Source: Magnetovibrio sp. PR-2
GTDB lineage: Bacteria; Pseudomonadota; Alphaproteobacteria; Rhodospirillales; Magnetovibrionaceae
NCBI RefSeq assembly: GCF_036689815.1
Contig: NZ_JBAHUR010000005.1
Span: 233,501-297,500, forward strand
Direction of reading: 5' to 3'
DNA: 64,000 nt
Within the stretch, counting starts at the first letter, position 1; every line of letters begins with the position of its first letter. Made by a program: the position numbers and the translations under genes. Shown one piece after another: positions 36,174 to 45,478 of the stretch. The notes beneath the pieces were generated by a model. It ran no database searches. It saw only the letters and a program-made list of their open reading frames with translations, and was not told where the DNA came from.

Positions 36174-37957
36174 CTATAAAGTGCCCGCAGATCGTCGCCG
36201 TAGACCTCTTTGATTTTGTGACGACGCACTTTCAGGGTCGGCGTCATCTGTGCGTTTTCGATGCTGAACGGTTCCTTGGCGATGATGAATTTGCGCACCT
36301 TTTCGATATTGGACAGCTGTTTGTTTACACCTGTGACAGATTCGCCAATGGCTTTGTGTAAATCTTCGTCATCAAAAACGTCTTCGAGATGCTTCGACTT
36401 TTTATTTTCCTTGGCCCATTCGTTCAGCCAGTCTTGATCCGGTACGATCAGCGCGACCAAGTGCGGGCGTTTGTCGCCAAACACCATGGCTTGGGCGACT
36501 GGGGGTTCCAGCGTCAAGATGCCTTCGATGCGCTGCGGGGCAATGTTGTCGCCGCCGGAATTCACGATGATGTCTTTCTTGCGATCCGTAATCGCCAAGT
36601 GACCGTCTTCATCAATGACACCAATGTCGCCCGTGTGCAGCCAGCCATCAACCACGGCGGCTTCGGTTGCCGCGCTATCGCGCCAATAGCCGTTCATGAC
36701 CAAATCGCCTTTGACCAGAATCTCGCCGTCGTCGGCGATGCGCACTTCGGTGTCGGGAAAGATGGGTCCGACCGCGTGCATTTTGATTTTTTCAGGAACG
36801 TTGACACACACCACAGGACCAGACTCGGTCTGACCATAACCTTGAAGGATACGAAGGCCTAAGGCGGTGAAGAACAAACCGATGTCGGGATTAAGCGGTG
36901 CGCCGCCGGACACAAACGCTTTCAGCTCGCCGCCGAATTTCTCGCGCACCTTGGCGCGCACCAGACGTTCCAGGGCGAAGTTCTGAACCTTTTCGACCAA
37001 CGACATGTTGTGAGGTTCTTGAAAGGCTTTGATGCCCAGTTCCACGGTTTTGTTGAACAGCTTTTCCTTTTTGCCGCCTTGTTTAGCCACACCACGGGTG
37101 ATGCGCTGGTGCATCATTTCGTACAAGCGCGGCACGGCCATCATGACGGTGGGTTTGACCTCCGCCATGTTGTTGAGCAATTGGTCCGCACTTTCGGCGT
37201 AATAGATGTCCGCGCCTAAATACATGGGCCAGAATTGGCCGGCGGTGTGTTCATAGCTGTGGGACAGGAGCAGGAACGACAAGAACCGTTCTTGGGACAG
37301 GCCCAGTTTCTCCAACACCTGGGTGGCGCCGCGCAGGTTGTGCAGCACGGCAGCGTGGCTCAGCATTACCCCCTTAGGTGTGCCGCCCGTGCCGGAGGTG
37401 TAGATGATGCACGCCGTGTCGTATTTATCAAACCGTGTGGCCTCTTCGGAGATGTTGGTGTGGGACTGGTGCGCCCGATTGAGCGCGGCTTGCCAGTTCA
37501 TCACTTCGAGATTGAGGCTTTGTTGAAGCTCCATATCCTCCATGGTGATGGCGAAGTGGGTGAGGTCTGACAAGTGTCCGGCTTGCAGGGCTTTCTCCGC
37601 CAGTTTCGCGGTGGAGATAATTATGCCCACGGCTTGTGCGTTTTCCACAATATGGCGGTGGTCGTCCACGGTATTGGTTGTATACGCGGGGACCGTGACG
37701 CCACCAGCGGCCATGATGGCCATGTCGGCGATCAGCCATTCAGGACGATTTTCGGACACCAACACGACGCGTTCGCCGTCTTTGACGCCTAAAGAGCGCA
37801 GCCCCTTGGCCAGCTCTGTGACTTGGGCTGCGACCTCGCGCCAAGATAAAGGACGGAACTGGCCGTCGTGTTTGGCCCACAAAAACGGGTGTTCACCGCG
37901 CTTTTCGACCTGTTCGTAAAACATTGCGACAAGATTTGGCCAGTTTTGTGCGTCCAT
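36170..37957 (-). CDS. long-chain-fatty-acid--CoA ligase (FadD15-like)
   Basis: 595 residues from the ATG at 37957; the frame is open to 38002. Adenylate-forming enzyme: IIYTSGTGGTPKGVMLSH phosphate loop, the A5-type GYGQTESGP and the A7-A8 segment HTGDIGVIDEDGHLAITDRKKDIIVNSGG. It converts a free fatty acid to acyl-CoA. The subtype with RITRGVAKQGGKKEKLF and many charged residues fits the eukaryote-like FadD15/long-chain branch. No other fatty-acid gene is beside it. Convergent overlap of four bases with the DMT gene. Confidence 0.93.
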   Translation of the reverse strand: MDAQNWPNLVAMFYEQVEKRGEHPFLWAKHDGQFRPLSWREVAAQVTELAKGLRSLGVKDGERVVLVSENRPEWLIADMAIMAAGGVTVPAYTTNTVDDHRHIVENAQAVGIIISTAKLAEKALQAGHLSDLTHFAITMEDMELQQSLNLEVMNWQAALNRAHQSHTNISEEATRFDKYDTACIIYTSGTGGTPKGVMLSHAAVLHNLRGATQVLEKLGLSQERFLSFLLLSHSYEHTAGQFWPMYLGADIYYAESADQLLNNMAEVKPTVMMAVPRLYEMMHQRITRGVAKQGGKKEKLFNKTVELGIKAFQEPHNMSLVEKVQNFALERLVRAKVREKFGGELKAFVSGGAPLNPDIGLFFTALGLRILQGYGQTESGPVVCVNVPEKIKMHAVGPIFPDTEVRIADDGEILVKGDLVMNGYWRDSAATEAAVVDGWLHTGDIGVIDEDGHLAITDRKKDIIVNSGGDNIAPQRIEGILTLEPPVAQAMVFGDKRPHLVALIVPDQDWLNEWAKENKKSKHLEDVFDDEDLHKAIGESVTGVNKQLSNIEKVRKFIIAKEPFSIENAQMTPTLKVRRHKIKEVYGDDLRALYS

Positions 37958-38039
37958 CGTCAAAAAATCCCACTTTGGATATTGTGCTATTCGCCGTTCC
38001 AACCTTATATCAAAGCTCAGGTTTCAAGGAGATGAAAAT

Positions 38040-39833
38040 ATGGCCGAAAGCCCAGCTTTGCCCACCAAATTGCCCACATGGGACTTATCGCACTTGTATG
38101 CAGGCCCCCAAGACCCAGCATTGAGCGCAGATTTGGACGCAGCCGAGCGCCGTTCTCAGGGCTTTGCAGCAAAGTATACGGGCAAACTGGCAGATTTGGA
38201 CGGTGCTGGATTCGCGGCCGCTATGGCGGAGTACGAAGCCTTCATGGAAATCCTGCACAAGGCCATGAGCTACGGCCAATTGCTGTTTTCGGTGAGCACC
38301 GGCGATGGTGAAGTGGGACGCTTCTACCAAACGCTGCAAGAACGTGTGACGGATATCTCGGCCTTGACCTTGTTCTTCACCCTGGAAATCAACCGCCTGG
38401 ATGACGACATTTTAGAAGCGAAGCTGCAAAATGAAGAGGCTGGGCGTTATCGTCCCTGGCTGCGGGAACTGCGCATGTATCGCGATCACATGCTGTCCGA
38501 CGACATTGAAAAGCTTTTGTTGGAAAAATCCGTGACCGGGCGGTCGGCTTGGGTGCGATTGTTCGAAGAAACCTTCGCCGACATGCGTTTTGACGTGGAA
38601 GGTGTGGGCGAGGGGTTGACCCAATCCGAAGTTTTGAACCTGCTGTCGGACAAAGATGAAGCCAAACGCAAAGCCGCATCCGCTGGGTTTGGCAAAGTGC
38701 TGGGCGAAAACGTGCGCTTGTTGGCGCTGGTCACCAATACGCTGGCCAAGGACAAAGACATCGAAGACCGTTGGCGCAACTATGAGCGCCCGGTGTCGGA
38801 GCGCAATCTGTCCAATCAAGTCGAAGACGAAGTGGTGGACGCGCTGGTGTCTTCGGTGAAGGACAATTATCAAAACCTGGCGCATCGTTATTTCAACTTG
38901 AAGGCCAAGTGGTTCGGCAAAGACAAGCTGGACTACTGGGACCGCAATGCGCCGTTGCCCGATGACCTGTCTTCGAAGTTCCAATGGGATGAGGCCAAGT
39001 CCATGGTGTTGGACGCTTACCACGCCTTTGAGCCCACCATGAAAGATGTGGCGAACCGCTTTTTCGCCGAAAACTGGATCGATGCCGAACCGCGCGAGGG
39101 CAAGGATTCCGGCGCGTTTTCTCACCCGGTCGTACCCAGCGCTCATCCTTATATCCTGATGAACTTCCACGGCAAAGCCCGCGACGTCATGACGTTGGCG
39201 CACGAACTTGGTCACGGGGTGCACCAAGTCTTGGCCGCCGACCAAGGGGCTTTGATGTCGGACACGCCGCTGACGACAGCGGAAACCGCGTCTGTGTTCG
39301 GTGAAATGCTGACGTTCCGCAAAATGGTGGACAGCGAAAACGACGCGGCCCGCCGCCGCATTTTGTTGGCGGGCAAGGTCGAAGACATGCTCAACACCGT
39401 TGTGCGTCAGGTTTCTTTTCACGAATTTGAACGCCACGTCCACGATGAACGCAAACAAGGCGAATTGTCGGTGGAACGCTTGGGCGAGATTTGGATGAAG
39501 GTGCAAACGGAAAGTTTGGGCCCGTCCATCCGCCTGGACGACACCTACAAAAACTATTGGGCCTACATCCCGCACTTCGTGCACACGCCGTTTTACGTTT
39601 ATGCCTATGCGTTCGGGGATTGCTTGGTGAACTCGCTTTACGACGTGTTTGCCGACGGGCACGAAGGCTTCCAGCAGAAATATCTGGAGATGCTGCGCGC
39701 CGGCGGCACCAAACGTCACAAAGAACTTCTGGCGCCGTTTGGTCTAGACGCCGGCGATCCCAAGTTCTGGTCGCGCGGCCTAAAAGTTGTGTCTGGTTTT
39801 ATTGACGAACTGGAAGCCCTGGACCAGGCTTGA
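38040..39833 (+). CDS. pepF: M3-family oligoendopeptidase (PepF type)
   Basis: 597 residues, cytoplasmic zinc peptidase. The zinc site is HELGH in LAHELGHGVHQVLA, followed about 25 residues later by the third-ligand Glu in TAETASVFGEML. The N-terminal oligopeptidase F domain (about 110-210) is present. The ATG has AAGGAG nine bases upstream. Degrades short peptides; possibly also signal peptides. No partner gene. Confidence 0.95.
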   Translation: MAESPALPTKLPTWDLSHLYAGPQDPALSADLDAAERRSQGFAAKYTGKLADLDGAGFAAAMAEYEAFMEILHKAMSYGQLLFSVSTGDGEVGRFYQTLQERVTDISALTLFFTLEINRLDDDILEAKLQNEEAGRYRPWLRELRMYRDHMLSDDIEKLLLEKSVTGRSAWVRLFEETFADMRFDVEGVGEGLTQSEVLNLLSDKDEAKRKAASAGFGKVLGENVRLLALVTNTLAKDKDIEDRWRNYERPVSERNLSNQVEDEVVDALVSSVKDNYQNLAHRYFNLKAKWFGKDKLDYWDRNAPLPDDLSSKFQWDEAKSMVLDAYHAFEPTMKDVANRFFAENWIDAEPREGKDSGAFSHPVVPSAHPYILMNFHGKARDVMTLAHELGHGVHQVLAADQGALMSDTPLTTAETASVFGEMLTFRKMVDSENDAARRRILLAGKVEDMLNTVVRQVSFHEFERHVHDERKQGELSVERLGEIWMKVQTESLGPSIRLDDTYKNYWAYIPHFVHTPFYVYAYAFGDCLVNSLYDVFADGHEGFQQKYLEMLRAGGTKRHKELLAPFGLDAGDPKFWSRGLKVVSGFIDELEALDQA

Positions 39834-39987
39834 GCTTCGCTAAATTGCGGATATCCAAGGTCTTAGGGAACTGTTAGGGTTCATGTGATACTCAGAAAGT
39901 GGAAGGTTGGGCCGATTCTTGCTCACAACTTCCAGCTTCGAGCACTATATATAGATTGATACCAGTAGAGTCCGGCGAATTTCTGGC

Positions 39988-40896
39988 ATGTTTGATTTGG
40001 AAGACGATACACCTGAGACCGGCGGCGCCATTGAAGTGGCGCACCGTTCGACGGCTGCGACCAAAACCATTATCAAAGCGACTTTGGATTTGATGATGCG
40101 CCATGCCTTGCTCACGCGCGACAAAAAGACCCCGCAGTTGGACGAAGACATCAAGGAATTGGTGCGTGAGATCGAGGTTGTGATTCGCACCAACTTGCTG
40201 AATCACGGCAATGAGGTCGCAGAACAAATCCGCAAAGACCTGCCGTTGTATGTCCAGCCGAAAGTCGAGGCTCGCGCCGACGTCAAAGGCGAGGAGCCGC
40301 AGCCTCAAGACGATCAACCGGAAACCGGAAATCGGTCTAAGTTTTTGCTGCGTTTGATCGCCGGACGCTTTTCACATCTGTTTGCCGATCCCAACCAGCC
40401 GATTTTCCCACGCGAAGTGGTCAAGGGCTTTGACGACTATATGATTAAGTTGTTGGGCGAAGTGCTTTATGGCGAGCTCAACATCGAAGCCCAAGAACTT
40501 CTCAGTCAGTTTTCCTCCGACGATGATGGCGAGATTTGGAAGCTGATTGGCGCCAACGACCGCCACAAACGCTTTGCCTATAACATCCTGATCCGGATCT
40601 TGATGAAATTCGAAGACTTCGACTGGGCGCGGCGCAACTTTGTGTCGATCCTCAACAATGTGACCGAGCGCGCGTCGGGCTTCGTGTTCGAAGACAAGCA
40701 CTTCCAACTGCTGTTCAACGCGCTGTTCTCTGATCTGTTCAAAGCACTTTGGGACGACGAAGAAAGTTTGAAGCTGGACTTCATGTTCGGCGACGGTACG
40801 GCGGACCGCTTGGACGGCATTCGCGATCAGTTCAAAGCCTACCGCGCCGAGATCATGGAGCGCGATCGCGCCCAACAAGCCGTGGCAGCGGGTTAA
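39988..40896 (+). CDS. hypothetical protein, helical, unknown function
   Basis: 302 residues, acidic, nearly all helical, no signal peptide or membrane segment. Two regions can be seen: an N-terminal helical pair (1-95) and a larger C-terminal part (125-290) with aromatic-rich helices (FEDFDWARRNFVSIL). No motif recognised. It overlaps the convergent DUF3108 gene by four bases. Looks like a well-kept single-copy gene of Rhodospirillales, but that is an impression. Confidence 0.7.
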   Translation: MFDLEDDTPETGGAIEVAHRSTAATKTIIKATLDLMMRHALLTRDKKTPQLDEDIKELVREIEVVIRTNLLNHGNEVAEQIRKDLPLYVQPKVEARADVKGEEPQPQDDQPETGNRSKFLLRLIAGRFSHLFADPNQPIFPREVVKGFDDYMIKLLGEVLYGELNIEAQELLSQFSSDDDGEIWKLIGANDRHKRFAYNILIRILMKFEDFDWARRNFVSILNNVTERASGFVFEDKHFQLLFNALFSDLFKALWDDEESLKLDFMFGDGTADRLDGIRDQFKAYRAEIMERDRAQQAVAAG

Positions 40897-41792
40897 TCCA
40901 GCTCTTCTTTCAAATCACAAGGCCCCGCGCATTCCTTGACGAAATTTAAGACCGGGCCGCTTTTAACCGGGTAGATTTGCACGGGAATGAACTTTCCGTT
41001 GCGGCTGAAATAAAAATCGTAAGCGGCTTTGTTCCAAATTTTTTCATGGCGTTTTTTAAAGCCGGCAACTGGGATCGGTTTGACGCGCACCCTGTACGTT
41101 TCGTACTTGGCCTCACCAACCGTGCGGGTCGCGGGGCCTAAGTACGTGGCTTTCATATCAAAGCGTCTGCGTCCGTCAAAGCCGGGCAGGACGCCTTCTT
41201 TGGGCCCGCCGCTTAAATGCGTGTCGACAAAGGCCATGAGTTGAGGCACCAAGGTTACCGGATCCATGGTGCCAACGGTCTTATCCGGTTCGACCTTATC
41301 CAAGACCTCAGGACCTTTGTCTTTGGGATCCCATTTATCCTCTTTACCTTCTATCGGGGACGTTCCCGTCACGGCTTTGGCGGGGTTTTGTTCTTCGCCA
41401 AAGGTAATGTCAACCCACCGCCAATGTTTTCTGCTTTTGTATTCGGTAAAGTAGTGGCTGGGTTGGAACTGGGGTGCGCGTTGGTCGTTTGAAGAGACGA
41501 CAGCCCCCTTGCTTTTGGCCTCTGCATCCAGCTCGGTGAAAAACCAGACCAGGCCGCGCGATTTCAAATGAAATTGATTTTCGAAGCCATTTTCATCGGT
41601 CTTGAGCGAAAGTGCGAAGTCCGCAATGTGAAGTCCGCCCCAATAAGCGGCGTAGCGCAAATGAAGTTGGTCTTCGGTTTTGGGAGGTTCAACAGCTCGC
41701 GCGGGATTGCCAAACCACCCAAACGGGGCGGGGAGTAAGGCCGCAACCAAAGCGATTTTAAGGGGTTTGCAGATTGGGTGTTTCAGTTTCAT
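40893..41792 (-). CDS. DUF3108 domain-containing secreted protein
   Basis: About 299 residues from the ATG at 41792. The N-terminus has a signal peptide (LKIALVAALLPAPFGWFGNPARA). The mature part matches the DUF3108 pattern: YAAYWGGLHIADFALSL, GLVWFFTELDAEAKSKG, VTLVPQLMAFV and GRRRFDMKATYLG. Such proteins are envelope proteins of unknown function. Upstream in-frame codons to 41828 are less likely. Confidence 0.85.
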   Translation of the reverse strand: MKLKHPICKPLKIALVAALLPAPFGWFGNPARAVEPPKTEDQLHLRYAAYWGGLHIADFALSLKTDENGFENQFHLKSRGLVWFFTELDAEAKSKGAVVSSNDQRAPQFQPSHYFTEYKSRKHWRWVDITFGEEQNPAKAVTGTSPIEGKEDKWDPKDKGPEVLDKVEPDKTVGTMDPVTLVPQLMAFVDTHLSGGPKEGVLPGFDGRRRFDMKATYLGPATRTVGEAKYETYRVRVKPIPVAGFKKRHEKIWNKAAYDFYFSRNGKFIPVQIYPVKSGPVLNFVKECAGPCDLKEELD

Positions 41793-42040
41793 GACTCCCA
41801 CAATACTTAAGCATTGCTTGCGCGCCAAGGTCGTTGGTGTAATCTATTGACCAAATCTAATGTAGCCCGGAATCTTTGGGCTTCTGCTGCCCAATAGGGT
41901 AGGTGTTGCCATTATGCTGCACTGCACAAAAAACGATGTTTTTTTGATTTTTTTGTGACGCAACGCTTGTGCAACCCGAAACAAGCGGGCATAAAAATTG
42001 AAGAGTTTAATAGGGATCTCCCAGGTTAAGACGGTTCATC

Positions 42041-43183
42041 ATGAAAATCGCAATTCCAAAGGAGCTCCATCACGGTGAGACGCGGGTTGCCGCATCGGCT
42101 GAGGTGGTGAAGAAGCTTGTCGGCTTCGGCTTCGACGTAATGGTGGAAAAAGGCGCGGGTAGCGCTGCTTCCATCACCGACAAAGATTTTGAAGGGGCAG
42201 GCGCAAGCATTGGTGCTAGCGCGTCAGCTGCCCTGAAAGACGCAGATGTGGTGCTGAAAATTCAGCGTCCCTCCGCCGATGAGATCAAGCTGATGAAAAA
42301 GGGCGCGGTCGTTTGCGCCCACATGCAGGCTTTGACCGAAAAGGCTGACATGGAAGCCATGGCGAAAGCGGGTCTCACCGTGTTTGCCATGGAACTGATG
42401 CCACGCATCTCGCGGGCTCAATCCATGGACATCTTGTCGTCTCAGTCCAACTTGGCGGGTTACAAATCTGTCTTGGACGCGTGTAACGAATACGGCTCGG
42501 CTATGCCGATGATGATGACGGCGGCGGGCACCATTGCTCCGGCCAAGGTCTTTATCATGGGTGTTGGCGTTGCGGGCCTGCAGGCCATTGCAACGGCCAA
42601 GCGTTTGGGCGCGGTGGTCACCGCCACCGACGTGCGCCCGGCGACGCGCGAACAGGTGGAAAGCCTGGGCGGTAAGTTTCTGACCGTCGATGAAGAGATG
42701 GAAAAGGACGCCGAGACCGATGGCGGCTACGCCAAAGAAATGCCGCCTGAGTATTTCGACAAGCAAAAGCTGGTCGTTGCCGAGCACATCAAAAAGCAAG
42801 ACATTGTCATCACCACCGCTCTGATCCCGGGCCGCAAGGCGCCGATCTTGGTGACCAAGGACATGGTCGCCTCCATGAGCACCGGTTCCGTGCTGGTGGA
42901 CTTGGCGGTGGAAGCTGGCGGCAACGTCGAAGGGGCGAAGCTGGGCAAAGTTGTGAAGACCCGAAACGGTGTTCACATCGTTGGCCACGACAACGTGCCG
43001 GGCCGCTTGCCCAAAGACGCAAGCCAGCTGTTTGCCAAGAACCTGCTGAACTTCCTGACGCCACATGTGGACCAGGAAGCCAAAACCATCAATTTCGACT
43101 TTGAAGATGAAACCGTGACCGGCACTTGCGTGTGCAAAGACGGCGCATTGGTTCATCCCAGGTTGACGGGTGAGGGAGCTTAA
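42041..43183 (+). CDS. pntAA: NAD(P) transhydrogenase subunit alpha part 1
   Basis: 380 residues, the soluble NAD(H)-binding domain I of proton-translocating transhydrogenase. It carries IPKELHHGETRVAA, the QSNLAGYK region, the Rossmann motif VFIMGVGVAGLQAIATAKRLG and TALIPGRKAPILVT. The alpha subunit is split into two genes as in Rhodospirillum. Four bases separate it from pntAB. The AT-rich 41829-42040 region upstream is its promoter zone. Confidence 0.97.
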   Translation: MKIAIPKELHHGETRVAASAEVVKKLVGFGFDVMVEKGAGSAASITDKDFEGAGASIGASASAALKDADVVLKIQRPSADEIKLMKKGAVVCAHMQALTEKADMEAMAKAGLTVFAMELMPRISRAQSMDILSSQSNLAGYKSVLDACNEYGSAMPMMMTAAGTIAPAKVFIMGVGVAGLQAIATAKRLGAVVTATDVRPATREQVESLGGKFLTVDEEMEKDAETDGGYAKEMPPEYFDKQKLVVAEHIKKQDIVITTALIPGRKAPILVTKDMVASMSTGSVLVDLAVEAGGNVEGAKLGKVVKTRNGVHIVGHDNVPGRLPKDASQLFAKNLLNFLTPHVDQEAKTINFDFEDETVTGTCVCKDGALVHPRLTGEGA

Positions 43184-43186
43184 GTC

Positions 43187-43612
43187 ATGGACGCCGCTTC
43201 TATTGCAAATCAATCGGGCAAATTGGCTGAAGGTGCAGCCACTTTGGCCGAACAAGCCAACCAGTTGGCGAATAACGCTGCCTTGGCAGCCGCCGAAGCC
43301 GCCGCATCTGCGGGTGGCAGCGCCGAAGGATTTTCCTTCGTCGCGCTGTTTACGGTCTTCGTGTTGGCGTGCTTTGTCGGTTACTTCGTGGTGTGGAGCG
43401 TTACGCCTGCACTGCACTCCCCATTGATGGGTGTAACCAACGCCATTTCTTCCGTGATCATTGTCGGCGCTTTGATTGCCGCTGGTCCGGAAGATATGAA
43501 CTTCTCGAAAATCATGGGCTTTGTGGCCGTGATGCTGGCCTCCGTAAACATCTTCGGCGGCTTCATCGTGACCCAGCGCATGCTTCAGATGTTCAAAAAG
43601 AAAAAGAAATAA
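43187..43612 (+). CDS. pntAB: NAD(P) transhydrogenase subunit alpha part 2 (membrane)
   Basis: 141 residues. A polar Ala-rich N-terminus (1-45) is followed by three or four membrane helices (about 48-135), ending in [10 protein letters not shown]. It forms part of the proton channel with PntB. The family motif [29 protein letters not shown] is present. Between pntAA and pntB with short gaps. Confidence 0.97.
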   Translation: MDAASIANQSGKLAEGAATLAEQANQLANNAALAAAEAAASAGGSAEGFSFVALFTVFVLACFVGYFVVWSVTPALHSPLMGVTNAISSVIIVGALIAAGPEDMNFSKIMGFVAVMLASVNIFGGFIVTQRMLQMFKKKKK

Positions 43613-43624
43613 GGGAGCGTTGAT

Positions 43625-45022
43625 ATGACTGAGAATATGAGCGCTTTTGCTTACCTGATCGCCTCTGTCTGCTTTATTTTGGCATTGCGCGGTCTTTCAC
43701 ACCCGGAAAGCTCACGCCGCGGCAACATGCTCGGCATCATCGGTATGGTGATCGCTATCGCCACGACCTTGATCGATCCGGACGTTGTCAGCTACCCGAT
43801 GATCATCGGTGGCCTGTTGATCGGCGGTGCCATCGGCACCGTGGTTGCGCTGAAGATCGAAATGACGGCCTTGCCGCAATTGGTCGCAGCTTTCCACTCT
43901 TTGGTTGGTTTGGCCGCTGTGTTCGTGGCAACGTCGGCTCTCTACAATCCCATGGCTTACGGCTTGGGCGCACCGGGTGAAATTGCCCCGGCCAGCCTGA
44001 TCGAAATGGGTTTGGGTACGGCCATTGGTGCAATTACGTTCTCCGGCTCCTTGATCGCGTTTGCGAAACTGCAAGGTGTCATGAGCGGCTCGCCCATCAC
44101 CTTCCCCATGCAACACCAATTGAACGCAGCATTGGGCATCGTTATCGCGTTTTTGTTCTACTTCTTCGCGACCACGGAACAGTACACCGCGTTTTGGGCG
44201 TTGGCCGCGCTGTCTTTCTTGATCGGTTTCTTGATCATCATCCCCATCGGCGGCGCAGACATGCCCGTTGTTGTGTCGATGCTGAACTCATACTCCGGTT
44301 GGGCGGCGGCTGGTATCGGCTTTACGCTGGGCAATCCGCTGTTGATCGTTACAGGTGCTTTGGTCGGTGCGTCGGGTGCTATTTTGTCCTACATCATGTG
44401 TAAAGGCATGAACCGATCCATTTGGAACGTGTTGTTGGGCGGATTTGGGTCCGAAAGCGGCGGCGCTGCAGCTGCTGCTGGCGGCGGGGCGCAAGGTTCC
44501 GTGAAATCCGGCTCTGCCGACGATGCGGCCTTCATCATGGGCAACGCCTCCAAAGTCATCATCGTGCCGGGTTACGGCATGGCGGTTGCTCAAGCTCAGC
44601 ACGCGCTGCGTGAAATGGGAGATCTGCTGAAAGAGGAAGGCGTGGAAGTCAAATACGCCATTCACCCTGTCGCAGGTCGTATGCCCGGTCACATGAACGT
44701 GTTGTTGGCTGAAGCCAACGTGCCTTATGACGAAGTGTTCGAGCTGGAAGAAATCAACTCCGAATTCTCCACTGCGGACGTGGCCTTCGTCATTGGCGCA
44801 AACGACGTTACCAACCCGTCGGCCAAGACCGATACCTCTAGCCCCATCTATGGCATGCCGATTTTGGATGTCGAAAAAGCGGGCACGGTGTTGTTCTTGA
44901 AACGCGGTATGAGCGCAGGCTATGCCGGCGTGCAAAACCCGTTGTTCTTTGCCGACAACACCATGATGTTGTTTGGCGATGCAAAGAAAATGACGGAAGA
45001 AATCGTTCAGTCCTTGGGTTAG
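43625..45022 (+). CDS. pntB: NAD(P) transhydrogenase subunit beta
   Basis: 465 residues: eight or nine membrane helices (1-260), then the NADP(H)-binding domain III with VIIVPGYGMAVAQAQHALREM and the IGANDVTNPSAKTD motif. Uses the proton gradient to make NADPH from NADH. Last gene of the operon, followed by a strong terminator. Gly/Ala-rich linker at about 275-295. Confidence 0.97.
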   Translation: MTENMSAFAYLIASVCFILALRGLSHPESSRRGNMLGIIGMVIAIATTLIDPDVVSYPMIIGGLLIGGAIGTVVALKIEMTALPQLVAAFHSLVGLAAVFVATSALYNPMAYGLGAPGEIAPASLIEMGLGTAIGAITFSGSLIAFAKLQGVMSGSPITFPMQHQLNAALGIVIAFLFYFFATTEQYTAFWALAALSFLIGFLIIIPIGGADMPVVVSMLNSYSGWAAAGIGFTLGNPLLIVTGALVGASGAILSYIMCKGMNRSIWNVLLGGFGSESGGAAAAAGGGAQGSVKSGSADDAAFIMGNASKVIIVPGYGMAVAQAQHALREMGDLLKEEGVEVKYAIHPVAGRMPGHMNVLLAEANVPYDEVFELEEINSEFSTADVAFVIGANDVTNPSAKTDTSSPIYGMPILDVEKAGTVLFLKRGMSAGYAGVQNPLFFADNTMMLFGDAKKMTEEIVQSLG

Positions 45023-45047
45023 GTCCGTTCTGAGCGGTCTCAAAAAA

Positions 45048-45083
45048 CGAAAAACGGCGGCTTTTTTTGAGCCGCCGTTTTTG
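45048..45083 (+). terminator. intrinsic terminator of the pnt operon
   Basis: AAAACGGCGGCT pairs with AGCCGCCGTTTT with a T-rich loop, followed by T. Symmetric enough to act in both directions. Confidence 0.9.
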
Positions 45084-45143
45084 CATGATCCCCTTGAACT
45101 TGCTATGCTTCAGCAAGCTCGGGGGCATAGAGCGAGAATTGAT

Positions 45144-45329
45144 ATGAGCACAAGTGATACCAAACCAGAAGAAAAGCAACGCAGCAATTCAGACCGCCGC
45201 GACGCGAAAGGCCGCAGGGCTTCGGATCAGTCTGAAGTCAGCGATGATAGCGTTGATGAAGTCAACGTACCCGATCAGCGCCGTCGCAAAGCCGTACGAC
45301 GCAGTGGGAGCGATCGTCGTGACAAATAA
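45144..45329 (+). CDS. small charged protein with repeated SDRRD motif
   Basis: 61 residues from the ATG at 45144, highly charged and probably disordered. The pattern S(N/G)SDRRD occurs near residue 16 and again at the C-terminus (SGSDRRDK); RRR and RRA patches lie between. No known family recognised. Weak ribosome-binding site. Could be an RNA- or protein-binding tail-like protein; the reading frame itself is moderately sure. Confidence 0.5.
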   Translation: MSTSDTKPEEKQRSNSDRRDAKGRRASDQSEVSDDSVDEVNVPDQRRRKAVRRSGSDRRDK

Positions 45330-45478
45330 ATAAGTGAGGCCTGCTCACTTTTTAATCGGGCTGTATCGGCACCGATCAAAATGATGTGATTTTGCGCACC
45401 TATCATCATATTAAATTGACAATTCAAGAGATTCCCCGCATCTTTTGGCCCAGGGCGCAGTGATAACGGAGCAACCGC

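Noticed and set aside
38412-39719. 435-codon minus-strand frame opposite pepF
   Set aside because: Antisense shadow of the M3 peptidase gene; no start signal and shadow-like composition.
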